From positions 4,228,931 through 4,292,930 of the forward strand of contig CP070695.1 in the NCBI GenBank assembly GCA_020353515.1: a stretch of DNA of 64,000 bases, in the 5' to 3' direction. Numbering within the stretch: position 1 is the first letter of the stretch; each line of letters begins with the position of its first letter. Shown in pieces: positions 28,701 through 37,047 of the stretch. Below the pieces are notes generated by a model. That model was given only the letters and a program-made list of their open reading frames with translations. It was not told the DNA's origin and made no database searches. Position numbers and translations under genes: made by a program. The stretch is from Candidatus Heimdallarchaeota archaeon. Lineage in GTDB: Archaea > Asgardarchaeota > Heimdallarchaeia > Hodarchaeales > Hodarchaeaceae.

Positions 28701-28813
28701 GACGTCATTTACAGGAAAGTGTTAAACTTCAAAAGAAATGTCCTGTTTGTAATGTTACATTACGAGAACGAGAAGTATCATCACTTCCAGCATTCACTTT
28801 CTTCTATAAATAG
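25736..28813 (+). CDS. Giant helical-repeat protein with C-terminal zinc ribbon and RING/PHD-like finger
   Basis: Residues 1 to about 930 are almost entirely Leu/Glu/Lys-rich helices in a HEAT- or ARM-like rhythm, without recognised enzymatic motifs. The last 90 residues hold two zinc modules: a ribbon (C938, C941, C952, C955) and an eight-ligand cross-brace pattern C961-x2-C964, C980-x2-C983, H988-x2-H991, C1002-x2-C1005, spaced like RING-variant or PHD fingers. A helical scaffold joined to such a finger is reminiscent of ubiquitin-ligase or vesicle-coat assembly factors, but no activity can be claimed. The frame opens with TTG at 25691; the ATG at 25736, which follows GGAGG at some distance, is preferred. 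Confidence 0.75.
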   Translation: MTSHGSSDFDIKFSGHVPILWKRKVRNFIKKDRQQALEIFLENYKEEKDPKQMQYGLEQLLPESLDSVLSSFKELTKEETVTIFNLLSSPEFLTHISSLNQEKQELILNQIYKNWIPDLKQESIEEILSQINPTLSTMLYNKILDTKFSHIVEILQLWGTEILPIILDSYLETPIDQIEQLFKDLEPEKRVEVFQRAKGLSKEHLQNVFPLMSPTEEELGFLFTLKYLSDNKSRNLIINWLTKHKFPLELLLRVYKQNSTDETLSFMVTYFVSSIKQKVHPPDEVLLSILSVYEFPIAHEILEYLNSIKEYQPLEILVSCLSKLQGEVSQYLEFFQPEFETYSSQNIELILQTYLLSPHRSHHQLLLPFLQDVAAKNWKKVLKATSKTEIHLPAALVFNIFQNCSKRTKNSIGNYLIEESLVKHFSFLFSDYDIFQSALVYSKELPTSVQVLLDPFLRQHVSESFKHIIRLGKKITFPQLAFSPMMDETSLKLLLSTIGKNAELITFWEETFLLCSEHALQVVLQKYIAKERRKKDYLVPLLEKLIDLETLKFWTTLKTMDLQEISRLEPILTHTFEKSIPIIGEVLPRLPKNHLTFIINNILPQFSSSGAKILYSLFSINDISNIEEQVILTVLKTVQLDHKDLLTISLVRCSKLITNPKYNSLFPDLLDKLFTLYPTESLAITDIHRLSTLVPPAKSLLSSLSKNDLEETLSALTKTLASNVLKTVIHDGFLHLSREGEDLSLLEKLLSNYETEEFSIEGTNALRDYLSVIVGKSGSRDLLIFTTFRNKPQGQVQFLPSFFSRTSHNTLEKILIDSPVDPLEENMLRSITNYFESNPPENPEEYFLSLYKRMKEKEDVQRAILPLLGEFCSWHNLSILMELQEREKYPREYQKALIKFSSRFDIQSPQALQQIWISGLKEVYTRLKKPGPHFQSQCPQCGNPILEKQKNCGFCSQRLTCIICRKSVVLLQSDEEVVQCPQCANFFHRRHLQESVKLQKKCPVCNVTLREREVSSLPAFTFFYK

Positions 28814-28869
28814 CGATTTGATACTTCCACCATTTAAGAGGGAAATTAACTGGAATAGGAGAGAATTCC

Positions 28870-29670
28870 TCAATCCAAGGGAACATCAGGAAAGGCAACA
28901 ATCCGACACATTGATGATTCCAACTCGATTCCCCGAAGAGGGAAACACCCAATCCATGTCCGTTTATTCTTTAACAGAGGATCATCTGGAATCCATAGAT
29001 TCTCAGCATGGATCACTCCTTTCGGAAATAAATCAATATGCATTATTTGATAAAACTTATCAGGCGGAAACATCTCATCCCAGGATTTCACTTTATATTG
29101 TTCTTTTAATTTCTCCTCTGCCTCAGCAAATAACTTTGGATGCCAATCACGAATGATAGTATTCATTGGATGATCAGCGCTACCACAGTCAACGCCTATC
29201 CATTTGAATTCCATATCAATAGCCCATTGGGGAAAATCTTTGTCTGGTCCTGGATGTTTAACAAAATATCTTACCTCATCACTCTCAGGTTGATCCCAGG
29301 CATATCTTTGATATCCAGTCTTTATTAAGAGAATATCTCCTTTTCTGATATCAGCTTGTTCCATCAACATGTCAGGAGAATACAGATCGTAATCAGTTAG
29401 TAAATCCGAGAGATCTACAACCACTCCAGGTCCGCAAAACTCATCCAACTCCATTTCTCCAATAGTTCTCCCAGCTGCAAAAAAGTGAATTTCTCCATCA
29501 ATGTGGGTTCCCACATGATTGCTGGTGGTCAGTATCTGTCCATTGGCTCCTTGACCCATATGGGCTCCTGCAATTCGTTTGAAATATTGTAACTGTAGAG
29601 GAACATAACTCGGCCAAGGAGGTGTATGTATTGAAAGTCGTTGTGTCATATCTATCATTCTAAAATTCAT
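28870..29670 (-). CDS. Cyclase-family hydrolase (kynurenine-formamidase-like)
   Basis: A 266-residue metal-dependent hydrolase with the family signature NHVGTHIDGEIHFF (HxGTHxD) at about 67-80, GPGVVVDLSDL, and GDILLIKTGY, followed by GVDCGSADHPMN. The family includes arylformamidase, isatin hydrolase and other cyclic-amide hydrolases. GGTGAT precedes the ATG. It converges with the zinc-finger gene, and its link to the kynureninase at 3544 is by function only, not by operon. Confidence 0.82.
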   Translation of the reverse strand: MNFRMIDMTQRLSIHTPPWPSYVPLQLQYFKRIAGAHMGQGANGQILTTSNHVGTHIDGEIHFFAAGRTIGEMELDEFCGPGVVVDLSDLLTDYDLYSPDMLMEQADIRKGDILLIKTGYQRYAWDQPESDEVRYFVKHPGPDKDFPQWAIDMEFKWIGVDCGSADHPMNTIIRDWHPKLFAEAEEKLKEQYKVKSWDEMFPPDKFYQIMHIDLFPKGVIHAENLWIPDDPLLKNKRTWIGCFPLRGIELESSMCRIVAFPDVPLD

Positions 29671-29821
29671 TTACATCACCAAAAGTCTTCTTTTGTAATG
29701 ATCTATTTTGATTTACTGGTAATAATATTTCCAATATGCACTATTTTAGGATATTGTTCATTTGATCGTATGAAATCTAATATATTTTCGTTAGTTCATG
29801 AACTCAAGAAACAGGAAGATT

Positions 29822-31711
29822 CTACTCAAGATTATGTAAAAGCGCTGTTAAGCGCTTAACAGAGTCGGATAATCCTCCTGAACGATTTCTTCCTAACCAT
29901 ATCTTTTTGTGCTGCTCGATTAATTTTTGTAACGTTTTGTACAATTCAGTTCTCTTTTCTTCATGGATTTCATTCAAAGGCGCTTTGATACCAATCTCTA
30001 ATCTTGTTATCCCCAAATTACAAGCAAATTTCAAAACATTCGCAGCCCAAAGGAATTCTTGCTTTACTAATTCAGTATCCTCCCTTACAATATTCGCATT
30101 GTCTATTGATTTGATTATGTGACCAATATAGTTATATGTTTCTCGGAGGCTCTCAATCGTTATATTTTCAAGTGCCATATCAGAAAACTGATGCCCTGAG
30201 AATATTAGTATTAAAAAGAGCGATGAATTATTTGGAGGATTGAACTCAACTTTAGTATATGTATTCCCTAAATCATAAGCAAGCTTTCCCATAACTCCTG
30301 CAGAATCGTGAAATACATGGACATCAAGCAAATCAGAGATTAGGTTCTTTTTTTTTAATAATTCAGCATTATTGACATTCCATGCGATTCCTGAACCAAT
30401 TAGATACCCTAAATAACTGAAAGGCAATGGTTGAAGATGGCCATGATCACCCCAATCTGTAATAAGGTAACCAACGGCATTATTCTTTATTCCATTAACC
30501 CCTGCGTTATATAAATTGGCAAATGCATTATCAGTCCGTCCAGTAATGCTATTCCAGCTGCTAGTTCCAGGACATACATAATAAGACAGGCCTGTCTTGT
30601 TCATTTCTTTGGTTAGTATGTTAAAAGGATGTGATGCTTCGTACCCCCATATTAATGGAATTAATTCCTTTGGAATTTTTTGTATTAATTCTGGGTGTTG
30701 AAAAATAATATCCGCCCAGAATTGCATTTTTTTTCCTCTTTTTTTCACTAAATCATAGATTTTGAGGAGAAACTCTAGATAGATTGTAGATTTCCCTCTT
30801 TTATTGCACGCTTCTGCTGATTGGCCTTCTCCAAGATCAAACGTTTCATCAAGGCCAACATTAAAGGTATCACTGGAAAAATGAGGTAAAAGTTGATCAT
30901 AAAGATCCTCTAGTAAATCGATAACATGTGGATCAATTGGATTGAGAGAAAAAGGTTCTTTTACCGAACTAAATGGGTGATCATATCCTTCAGGACATTC
31001 TGCAAGTCCTCGATAAGGTTCATGAGACAACCAACGATGAAAATGACCAAAACTATTTTGATTCGGAATCAATTCAATATATCGATCTTTACAAAACTCA
31101 TCTAAGGCTAAAATTTCTTCTCCCGTGAAAGGACTGGCTTCTTTCCAAACAATTTCATGACCAGAATATGCAAATGTATGTTCCATGTAAAGTTGTAACT
31201 GATTGATCTTAAAATTTGAGAGTAGATCGACTAGATTAAATATGGTTTCCATGGTTGGGACTTTATCCCTACTTACATCTAGCATCACACCACGAGATGG
31301 AAAATCAGGCCAATCAAGAATTTCCAAACAAGGCAATTCTTGTTGATTCGACAAATCTAGAATTTGAGAAAAAGTGATCAGTCCGTAAAATAAACCTTGT
31401 TTATCGTGCCCATTTATCTGGATCTCTTTCTTATTTATTGTTATGTTATAACCTTCAGGATGTTCAAGTAATTCATTAATAAAAAGATTAAAGTAAATTA
31501 CATCCATTTTTGGAAGATTTGTCTTAGAAGCAGTAATCTTTGATTTAATTCCATGTTTACGTAACCTTTTCTGCAAATACTGAGCGTGAAAAAAGATATT
31601 AGTTGATTGATTGTTAATGACGATCCAGATTTCCTCAGGTAGGGATAAAGACCCATTTTTTACGGTTAGACGCTTAGGAAAAGGAAAAAGCAATTCTAAT
31701 TTTTCATTCAT
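29822..31711 (-). CDS. GH20 beta-N-acetylhexosaminidase (cytosolic)
   Basis: An exo-acting enzyme that removes terminal GlcNAc or GalNAc. The N-terminal non-catalytic GH20b-like domain (about 1-130, with NITINKKEIQINGHDKQGLFYG) precedes the barrel, which starts GVMLDVSRDKVPT. The catalytic pair is in NVGLDETFDLG (Asp288-Glu289 in this numbering). No signal peptide is visible, so it should act on imported chito-oligosaccharides. The frame opens with TTG at 31753, but the ATG at 31711 has GGAGA nine bases upstream and was chosen. Release of GlcNAc would feed the amino-sugar enzyme at 55471-58512. Confidence 0.87.
   Translation of the reverse strand: MNEKLELLFPFPKRLTVKNGSLSLPEEIWIVINNQSTNIFFHAQYLQKRLRKHGIKSKITASKTNLPKMDVIYFNLFINELLEHPEGYNITINKKEIQINGHDKQGLFYGLITFSQILDLSNQQELPCLEILDWPDFPSRGVMLDVSRDKVPTMETIFNLVDLLSNFKINQLQLYMEHTFAYSGHEIVWKEASPFTGEEILALDEFCKDRYIELIPNQNSFGHFHRWLSHEPYRGLAECPEGYDHPFSSVKEPFSLNPIDPHVIDLLEDLYDQLLPHFSSDTFNVGLDETFDLGEGQSAEACNKRGKSTIYLEFLLKIYDLVKKRGKKMQFWADIIFQHPELIQKIPKELIPLIWGYEASHPFNILTKEMNKTGLSYYVCPGTSSWNSITGRTDNAFANLYNAGVNGIKNNAVGYLITDWGDHGHLQPLPFSYLGYLIGSGIAWNVNNAELLKKKNLISDLLDVHVFHDSAGVMGKLAYDLGNTYTKVEFNPPNNSSLFLILIFSGHQFSDMALENITIESLRETYNYIGHIIKSIDNANIVREDTELVKQEFLWAANVLKFACNLGITRLEIGIKAPLNEIHEEKRTELYKTLQKLIEQHKKIWLGRNRSGGLSDSVKRLTALLHNLE
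29845..29862. repeat. 18-base perfect palindrome in the GH20 3' end
   Basis: CTGTTAAGCGCTTAACAG reads identically on both strands and lies within the last codons of the GH20 gene. An 18-base perfect palindrome is expected about 0.25 times by chance in a window this size, so it may be accidental. Confidence 0.5.
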
Positions 31712-32001
31712 CTGAAATGTCTCCATAGCTTGAGATAGAAGGAAATACTTCAAAATTTCATCTATTTTTGGATGCTTTGCGTTGCAATCCTCCTTTTTCT
31801 TACCTCAATATTAAGTATGATTCCTATTAGAAAAAATAAGTTTGAAAGAAAAATTGTAATAAAAGATCTCGTGAACCCATATCTATCATACAGATCATTA
31901 GTGAAAGAGTCGTTTTTTTAAAAAAAGAAGATCATTGATGTCAAAAAAAATAAAAACCTAATAGTCTTTTTGCTAAGAAAATACCAATCACCACCTCAAG
32001 G

Positions 32002-33429
32002 ATGAATATAATGAAAAGGATTTTACATTTGACATTTTTCTTAATATTTCCAGCAATTATCATTCTCTCACAAATCGATGTCACTCACGCACAAACATTG
32101 AGCTATAATTCACCACCCAAATCCTCACTGAATGAAAAATTAACTACGATGGATTTCCATGGGTTGTGTTATGGGGCTTTTCGCTATTTAGGTCCACCAG
32201 TAGAATTTATCCGTTCAGTAAACGTAGAAGAGGATCTTGAAATATTGAAACAATTAAATGTTACAGATATCAGGACATATGGGTTGAATTATAGACAAAA
32301 CGACATCCCTATAATAGCAAACGAGAAGGGAATAAACTGCGCAACAGGAATCTGGCTAGAACCTAATACTAGCATAAATAATCACTATCTGAATGAATAT
32401 GAAATTTCTTTGGCTCTAGATGTTGCTAATATCTCTTCAGTCTTAATTGCAGGGAATGAATTCCTCCTCCGAAATTATCCTACAATTCCAGTTTCCCAAC
32501 TTATTGATTATATATCTAAAGTCCAAAATCAGACTACCACACCAGTTACCACAGCAGAACCTTGGCATATTTGGGATCAACATCCTAAGCTAGTAAATGC
32601 ATGTGATGTATTATTTGTGCACGTATATAGCTATTGGGAGGGAAAACCTTCTCCAACTTATGGGAAGATAGCAGCAGAATATACAGTAGAGAAAATTGAG
32701 TATCTTCAAAATAAATACCCATATAAAGAAATATACTTAGCAGAGGCAGGTTGGCCCTCGGGACCAAAGGAATATGATCCTGATAGATATTCAGAACCAG
32801 TCCAAAAGAAATTTTTTGATGATCTGTTTCCTATGCTTAACGAAAAAGGGATAAAAAGTTATCTTTTTGAAGCATTTGATGAAAAATGGAAAGAAAATCA
32901 GGAACCTGGAGTTGGCCCTAATTGGGGAATCTTTAGAGAGGATAGAACACCTAAACCTGCAGCAGAGGTGTTAGTGAAATATTTCGGTGGCAGTGTAGAT
33001 TGGGCACCAACGATTAATTCTCCCAAAGATAACGTTGTTATTAAAAATGAAGTCGTGAATATTTCTTGGACAATCCTTGATATTGATACTACTTCTGGAA
33101 CTTATACAGTTTATGTAAACGGGGCCATTTCAGGACAACAGGATGATATCTGGGACAATGGTACTTCAATTAACATTAATGTCGATAGTGGAACTACAGG
33201 TTCATTTAATTACACAATTGTCTTCACCGATGGTATTGCCAGTGGGCAAGATACAGTCATTGTTACTATCAATGCGCCAGCTACATCTACCTCTTCTTCT
33301 TCTACCACTACTACTAGTACTACTACTTCCGTACCATCACCAGGTTTTGATATTTTGATGTGGATCTTCTCATTGTTTGTATTTTTTGGAGTTCATCGGT
33401 TTACTTCAAAAAAGAACAGGTCTAAGTAA
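32002..33429 (+). CDS. Surface-anchored GH17 beta-1,3-glucanase (first copy)
   Basis: A signal peptide (about 1-30) leads into a GH17-type TIM barrel starting DFHGLCYGAFR. The acid/base is Glu153 in LIAGNEF and the nucleophile Glu248 in LAEAGWPSGP, close to the plant and fungal GH17 signature ETGWPS. After the barrel comes an Ig-like domain (about 335-425), a Thr/Ser-rich linker and the anchor SPGFDILMWIFSLFVFFG with a basic tail (RFTSKKNRSK). It should hydrolyse beta-1,3-glucan on the cell surface. Only 3 bases separate it from the second GH17 gene, so the two form a tandem operon. Confidence 0.86.
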   Translation: MNIMKRILHLTFFLIFPAIIILSQIDVTHAQTLSYNSPPKSSLNEKLTTMDFHGLCYGAFRYLGPPVEFIRSVNVEEDLEILKQLNVTDIRTYGLNYRQNDIPIIANEKGINCATGIWLEPNTSINNHYLNEYEISLALDVANISSVLIAGNEFLLRNYPTIPVSQLIDYISKVQNQTTTPVTTAEPWHIWDQHPKLVNACDVLFVHVYSYWEGKPSPTYGKIAAEYTVEKIEYLQNKYPYKEIYLAEAGWPSGPKEYDPDRYSEPVQKKFFDDLFPMLNEKGIKSYLFEAFDEKWKENQEPGVGPNWGIFREDRTPKPAAEVLVKYFGGSVDWAPTINSPKDNVVIKNEVVNISWTILDIDTTSGTYTVYVNGAISGQQDDIWDNGTSININVDSGTTGSFNYTIVFTDGIASGQDTVIVTINAPATSTSSSSTTTTSTTTSVPSPGFDILMWIFSLFVFFGVHRFTSKKNRSK

Positions 33430-33432
33430 AGA

Positions 33433-34602
33433 ATGCATCCGTTATCGAAATTCTGGTTGATTATATGTTTCATTGTTATATTTTCCCAAATTAATTCCGT
33501 TATTTTTACAGAATCAACAGAAGAAAATGAGAAAAGACATCCATGGGAATTAATTTCAAGATTAGGAAAACTAATAGACTTCAAAGGATTTGGGTATAGT
33601 CCATTTCGTGATTCAGGACCAATTGGGGGAGAGCTCGCATCTGAATCCCTTGTTCGCGAGGATTTTACAATACTGAAGCAATTAAATGTAACTAATATCA
33701 GAACTTATGGTGTAGGACTGAACCAAATCATTATTCCAAAAATCGCTCATGAATATGGAATTTCTTGTGCAACAGGAGTGTGGATCGGAACAGATGATAA
33801 TGCCAATATCAAAGAAATTGAAGAAGGACTTTCAGTAGCCAATATTTCAACAATGTTAATCATTGGAAATGAGGTGTTATTTAAAGGTGATTTAACTGAT
33901 GCTGAATTAATAGATTATATTAAATATACTAAAAACCAGACATCAATTCCAGTGACAACAGCAGAGCCTTGGTATACTTGGTTAGATCATCCCAATTTAG
34001 CAAATGTAAGTGATGTACTCCTGATACATATCCATCCTTTCTGGGAATCACCAGTTTTCATTGATGAACCTTTAGGGCCAAAAATTCTTGTAAACTATAC
34101 TATATCTATATTTAACCGAGTTCAAGAAAAGTTTCCTAACAAGGAAATAATAATTGCAGAAACAGGGTGGCCAAGTGCAGGCCGACAGGATTGTAGTGAA
34201 GAGACTCAAAGACAATATTTTGAATCATTGTTCCCTTTACTTCATGAAAACAATATCAAATGTTATGCCTTTGAAGCATTTGACGAAATATGGAAAAAAG
34301 AACTGTGGCAAGGTAACCAGAGCTTTGATGTTGGACCTCACTGGGGTGTTTTTAATCTCAACCGGACTGGAAAACTCTCTATGAGGGTTTTTACTGAATG
34401 GTTTGGCGGGGAGTATAAAATTACAACAGTACTTCCCTATACAACTTCTCAAGTGAACCAAGATGCCACTAATACTTCTGATACACAGCTCAGTAGCACA
34501 ACAAAAACCAGTGTTTATCAGAGTAAAGGATTTGAGATATTTTGGGTGATTTTAGTTATTAAATCAACAATATATATTAAAAAAAGGAGAATTAAAGGGT
34601 GA
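33433..34602 (+). CDS. Surface-anchored GH17 beta-1,3-glucanase (second copy)
   Basis: A diverged tandem duplicate of the previous gene, 389 residues. It has a signal peptide (LSKFWLIICFIVIFSQI), the barrel start DFKGFGYSPFRDSGP, acid/base Glu147 in LIIGNEV, and nucleophile Glu243 in IIAETGWPSAG, which matches the classical GH17 signature exactly. It lacks the Ig-like domain of the first copy. The C-terminus SKGFEIFWVILVI plus a basic tail (IYIKKRRIKG) is an anchor of the same type with Lys replacing Pro. The pair may differ in chain-length preference. Confidence 0.86.
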   Translation: MHPLSKFWLIICFIVIFSQINSVIFTESTEENEKRHPWELISRLGKLIDFKGFGYSPFRDSGPIGGELASESLVREDFTILKQLNVTNIRTYGVGLNQIIIPKIAHEYGISCATGVWIGTDDNANIKEIEEGLSVANISTMLIIGNEVLFKGDLTDAELIDYIKYTKNQTSIPVTTAEPWYTWLDHPNLANVSDVLLIHIHPFWESPVFIDEPLGPKILVNYTISIFNRVQEKFPNKEIIIAETGWPSAGRQDCSEETQRQYFESLFPLLHENNIKCYAFEAFDEIWKKELWQGNQSFDVGPHWGVFNLNRTGKLSMRVFTEWFGGEYKITTVLPYTTSQVNQDATNTSDTQLSSTTKTSVYQSKGFEIFWVILVIKSTIYIKKRRIKG

Positions 34603-34650
34603 ATCATTGAATGAGTAACAATGTATGTGGTTAGTAATTAGGTGAGTAGC

Positions 34651-37008
34651 TTGAATTATGGTAATTTTTCTTCAGATGGTAAAGAATATATTATCACTAG
34701 ACCCGATACACCTACTCCTTGGATAAATTATTTAAGTAATAGTAATTATTGCGCAATGATTTCTAATACTGGTGGAGGTTATAGCTTCCACGTTGATCCA
34801 AGAGATAGGAGAATACTCCGTTATAGGTATAATAATGTTCCCATGGATAGACCTGGACGATATTTATACATTCGAGACAATCACACTTCAGAATATTGGT
34901 CCCCAACATGGCAACCAGTGCTAAAAAACCTTGATGAGTATAAATGTAGACACGGATTAGGATATACAATAATAGAATCCTTATATCAAGGAATCAAAGC
35001 AAAAATAACCTATTTTGTTCCTCTAGATAACGATTTAGAAGTATGGATATTCACTTTGAAAAATACTATAACAAAGCAAAAAGAAATTAGTGTTTTTTCT
35101 TATGCAGAATTTTGTTTATGGAGAGCTTTAGGCGATCAGAATGATTTACAATATATACAAAACGTGGCATTAACAAGCTTTGCTAATAACACAATTTATT
35201 ATTCCCTCTTTGACCGTAGCACCCGCTATGCCTTTTTTTCGTCTAGTCATCAAATAAATAGCTATGATTGCGACCGTGAAGCATTTATTGGCCCCTATCA
35301 TTCTGAATCGAATCCGATACGAGTCGAAAAAGGGAAGTGCTCCAATTCACAGGCACTTGGAGGTAACCCAGTTGCAGTGACCTGTACAGATGTAATACTC
35401 GATCCTGAGGAAGAAAAGATAATTATTTATGTTCTAGGAGTCATAGATGAAAAAAATAATAGTAAAGGGTTAATCCAAAAGTATACTGACCAGAAAGAGG
35501 TAAAATTAGAACTTCAAAAGCTTAGTACATCTTGGGATGCGTATTTAGATGCTTTTAAAATAAATACACCAGATAAGAACTTTAATTTAGTGTTGAATGT
35601 ATGGAATCCCTACCAATGTAGAACTACATTTGACTGGTCGAGATATGTGTCTTTTTATGAAACAGGTATTGGGAGAGGTATGGGATTTAGGGATAGTAGC
35701 CAAGATGCAATGGCGATTGGCTATGTCTATCCAAAAAGAGTCCGCCAGCGATTATTAGACTTAGCTCAAAACCAATTTGAAGAGGGGAAAGTCTATCATG
35801 TGTTTTTTCCACTTTCAGGTAAAGGAACATTCCCTGAATACGCTAACAAAGAACGTTTATTCTTTAGTGATGACCATCTCTGGATGATTTTAGCGGTTTC
35901 AGATTATCTTAAAGAAACAGGAGACATGTCTATTTTAGATGAAAATGTCAAATTCGTTGAAGGATCTGATGGATCTCTTTATGACCATCTTAAACGGGCA
36001 ATAGAATTCACTAAAAACAATCTAGGCAATCATAAACTCCCTCTCATCGGTACTGCAGACTGGAATGACACAATGAGCCTTCCTGGGCCAAATAATGCAA
36101 GTGAAAGTGTCTGGGTAGGTATGCAGTTCCATAAAGCTCTTTTATCACTTGTAGAAATTGCTGAGAAGTACGATCATAGTAATGATGCCATATCGTACAG
36201 AAAAATCGCTCACAGCATGAAAGAACACATAAACAGTACCACATGGGACGGAGATTGGTATATAAGAGCATTCACAGATAATGGAGAACCTATTGGCAGT
36301 AAAATCTGTGATGAAGGCAAAATTTTCCTTAATACGCAAACTTGGGCTATCATTAGTGAAATTGCCCCAAAGGATCGTGCATACCATTGTATGGATGAAG
36401 TAAGGAAATTCCTGAATACAGAGTACGGATTATTGCTTTTCGATCCTCCTTATACTAAGTTTAACCCAGAATTAGGAGGAATTACTACTTTCCCGCCAAG
36501 TTTAAAGGAGAATGCGAGTATTTTTTGTCATACAAACCCATGGGCTGTTATAGCGGAATGTATGCTTGGACGGGGTGACCTCGCCTTCGAATATTGGGAA
36601 AAAATCGCTCCTACAACAAAAAATATGATGTCAAAAATACATTATACAGAACCCTATATTTATTCCCAGATGATTACTGGTAGAGATCATCCAAAATTTG
36701 GTATGGCAAAAAATTCTTGGCTCACAGGCACAGCAGCTTGGTCACTTAAAGCTGCTACTGAATGGATTCTTGGAATTAGACCTACATTTGATGCGTTGAT
36801 TGTAGATCCATGTATTCCAAAAGCATGGGAAAAATTTCAGATTATCAGATGGTTTAGGGGAGCACTTTACAATATAGAAGTTGATAACTCTAAAAGCTTA
36901 TCAAAAGGAGTAAAAGAATTGAGAGTAGATTCTAAAATCGTGGAAGACCAGTTAGTACCTATTTACAACGATAATAAAACTCATCATGTAAATGTACTTC
37001 TTGGATGA
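34651..37008 (+). CDS. GH94 disaccharide phosphorylase (first copy)
   Basis: An inverting phosphorylase of the cellobiose/laminaribiose/chitobiose type, about 785 residues and lacking a signal peptide. The N-terminal GGGYSF and YRYNNVP segments, the GIGRGMGFRDSSQD block and ADWND (about 469-473), which carries the catalytic Asp, are all family hallmarks. The paralogue at 47128 aligns from its ATG with the TTG at 34651 (LNYGNF to MQYGYF), and GGTGAG lies just upstream, so I prefer TTG 34651 to GTG 34642. It follows two beta-1,3-glucanases, which makes laminaribiose or a related beta-glucoside a likely substrate, but specificity cannot be read from sequence. Confidence 0.85.
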   Translation: MNYGNFSSDGKEYIITRPDTPTPWINYLSNSNYCAMISNTGGGYSFHVDPRDRRILRYRYNNVPMDRPGRYLYIRDNHTSEYWSPTWQPVLKNLDEYKCRHGLGYTIIESLYQGIKAKITYFVPLDNDLEVWIFTLKNTITKQKEISVFSYAEFCLWRALGDQNDLQYIQNVALTSFANNTIYYSLFDRSTRYAFFSSSHQINSYDCDREAFIGPYHSESNPIRVEKGKCSNSQALGGNPVAVTCTDVILDPEEEKIIIYVLGVIDEKNNSKGLIQKYTDQKEVKLELQKLSTSWDAYLDAFKINTPDKNFNLVLNVWNPYQCRTTFDWSRYVSFYETGIGRGMGFRDSSQDAMAIGYVYPKRVRQRLLDLAQNQFEEGKVYHVFFPLSGKGTFPEYANKERLFFSDDHLWMILAVSDYLKETGDMSILDENVKFVEGSDGSLYDHLKRAIEFTKNNLGNHKLPLIGTADWNDTMSLPGPNNASESVWVGMQFHKALLSLVEIAEKYDHSNDAISYRKIAHSMKEHINSTTWDGDWYIRAFTDNGEPIGSKICDEGKIFLNTQTWAIISEIAPKDRAYHCMDEVRKFLNTEYGLLLFDPPYTKFNPELGGITTFPPSLKENASIFCHTNPWAVIAECMLGRGDLAFEYWEKIAPTTKNMMSKIHYTEPYIYSQMITGRDHPKFGMAKNSWLTGTAAWSLKAATEWILGIRPTFDALIVDPCIPKAWEKFQIIRWFRGALYNIEVDNSKSLSKGVKELRVDSKIVEDQLVPIYNDNKTHHVNVLLG

Positions 37009-37047
37009 GAGTAAGAAAGAAAAAGTAAGTTTTCTATTTTTCAATCA

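Noticed and set aside
28719..29156. 145-codon plus-strand frame over the cyclase gene
   Set aside because: It is the reverse-strand shadow of the cyclase and zinc-finger genes, and no family is recognisable.
29698..29859. 53-codon frame with a membrane helix between the cyclase and GH20 genes
   Set aside because: No ribosome-binding site, and its end overlaps the GH20 coding end on the other strand.
29845..29862. 18-base palindrome as attachment or replication site
   Set aside because: It lies in coding sequence and has a chance expectation of about one in four windows, so it was kept only as a repeat.
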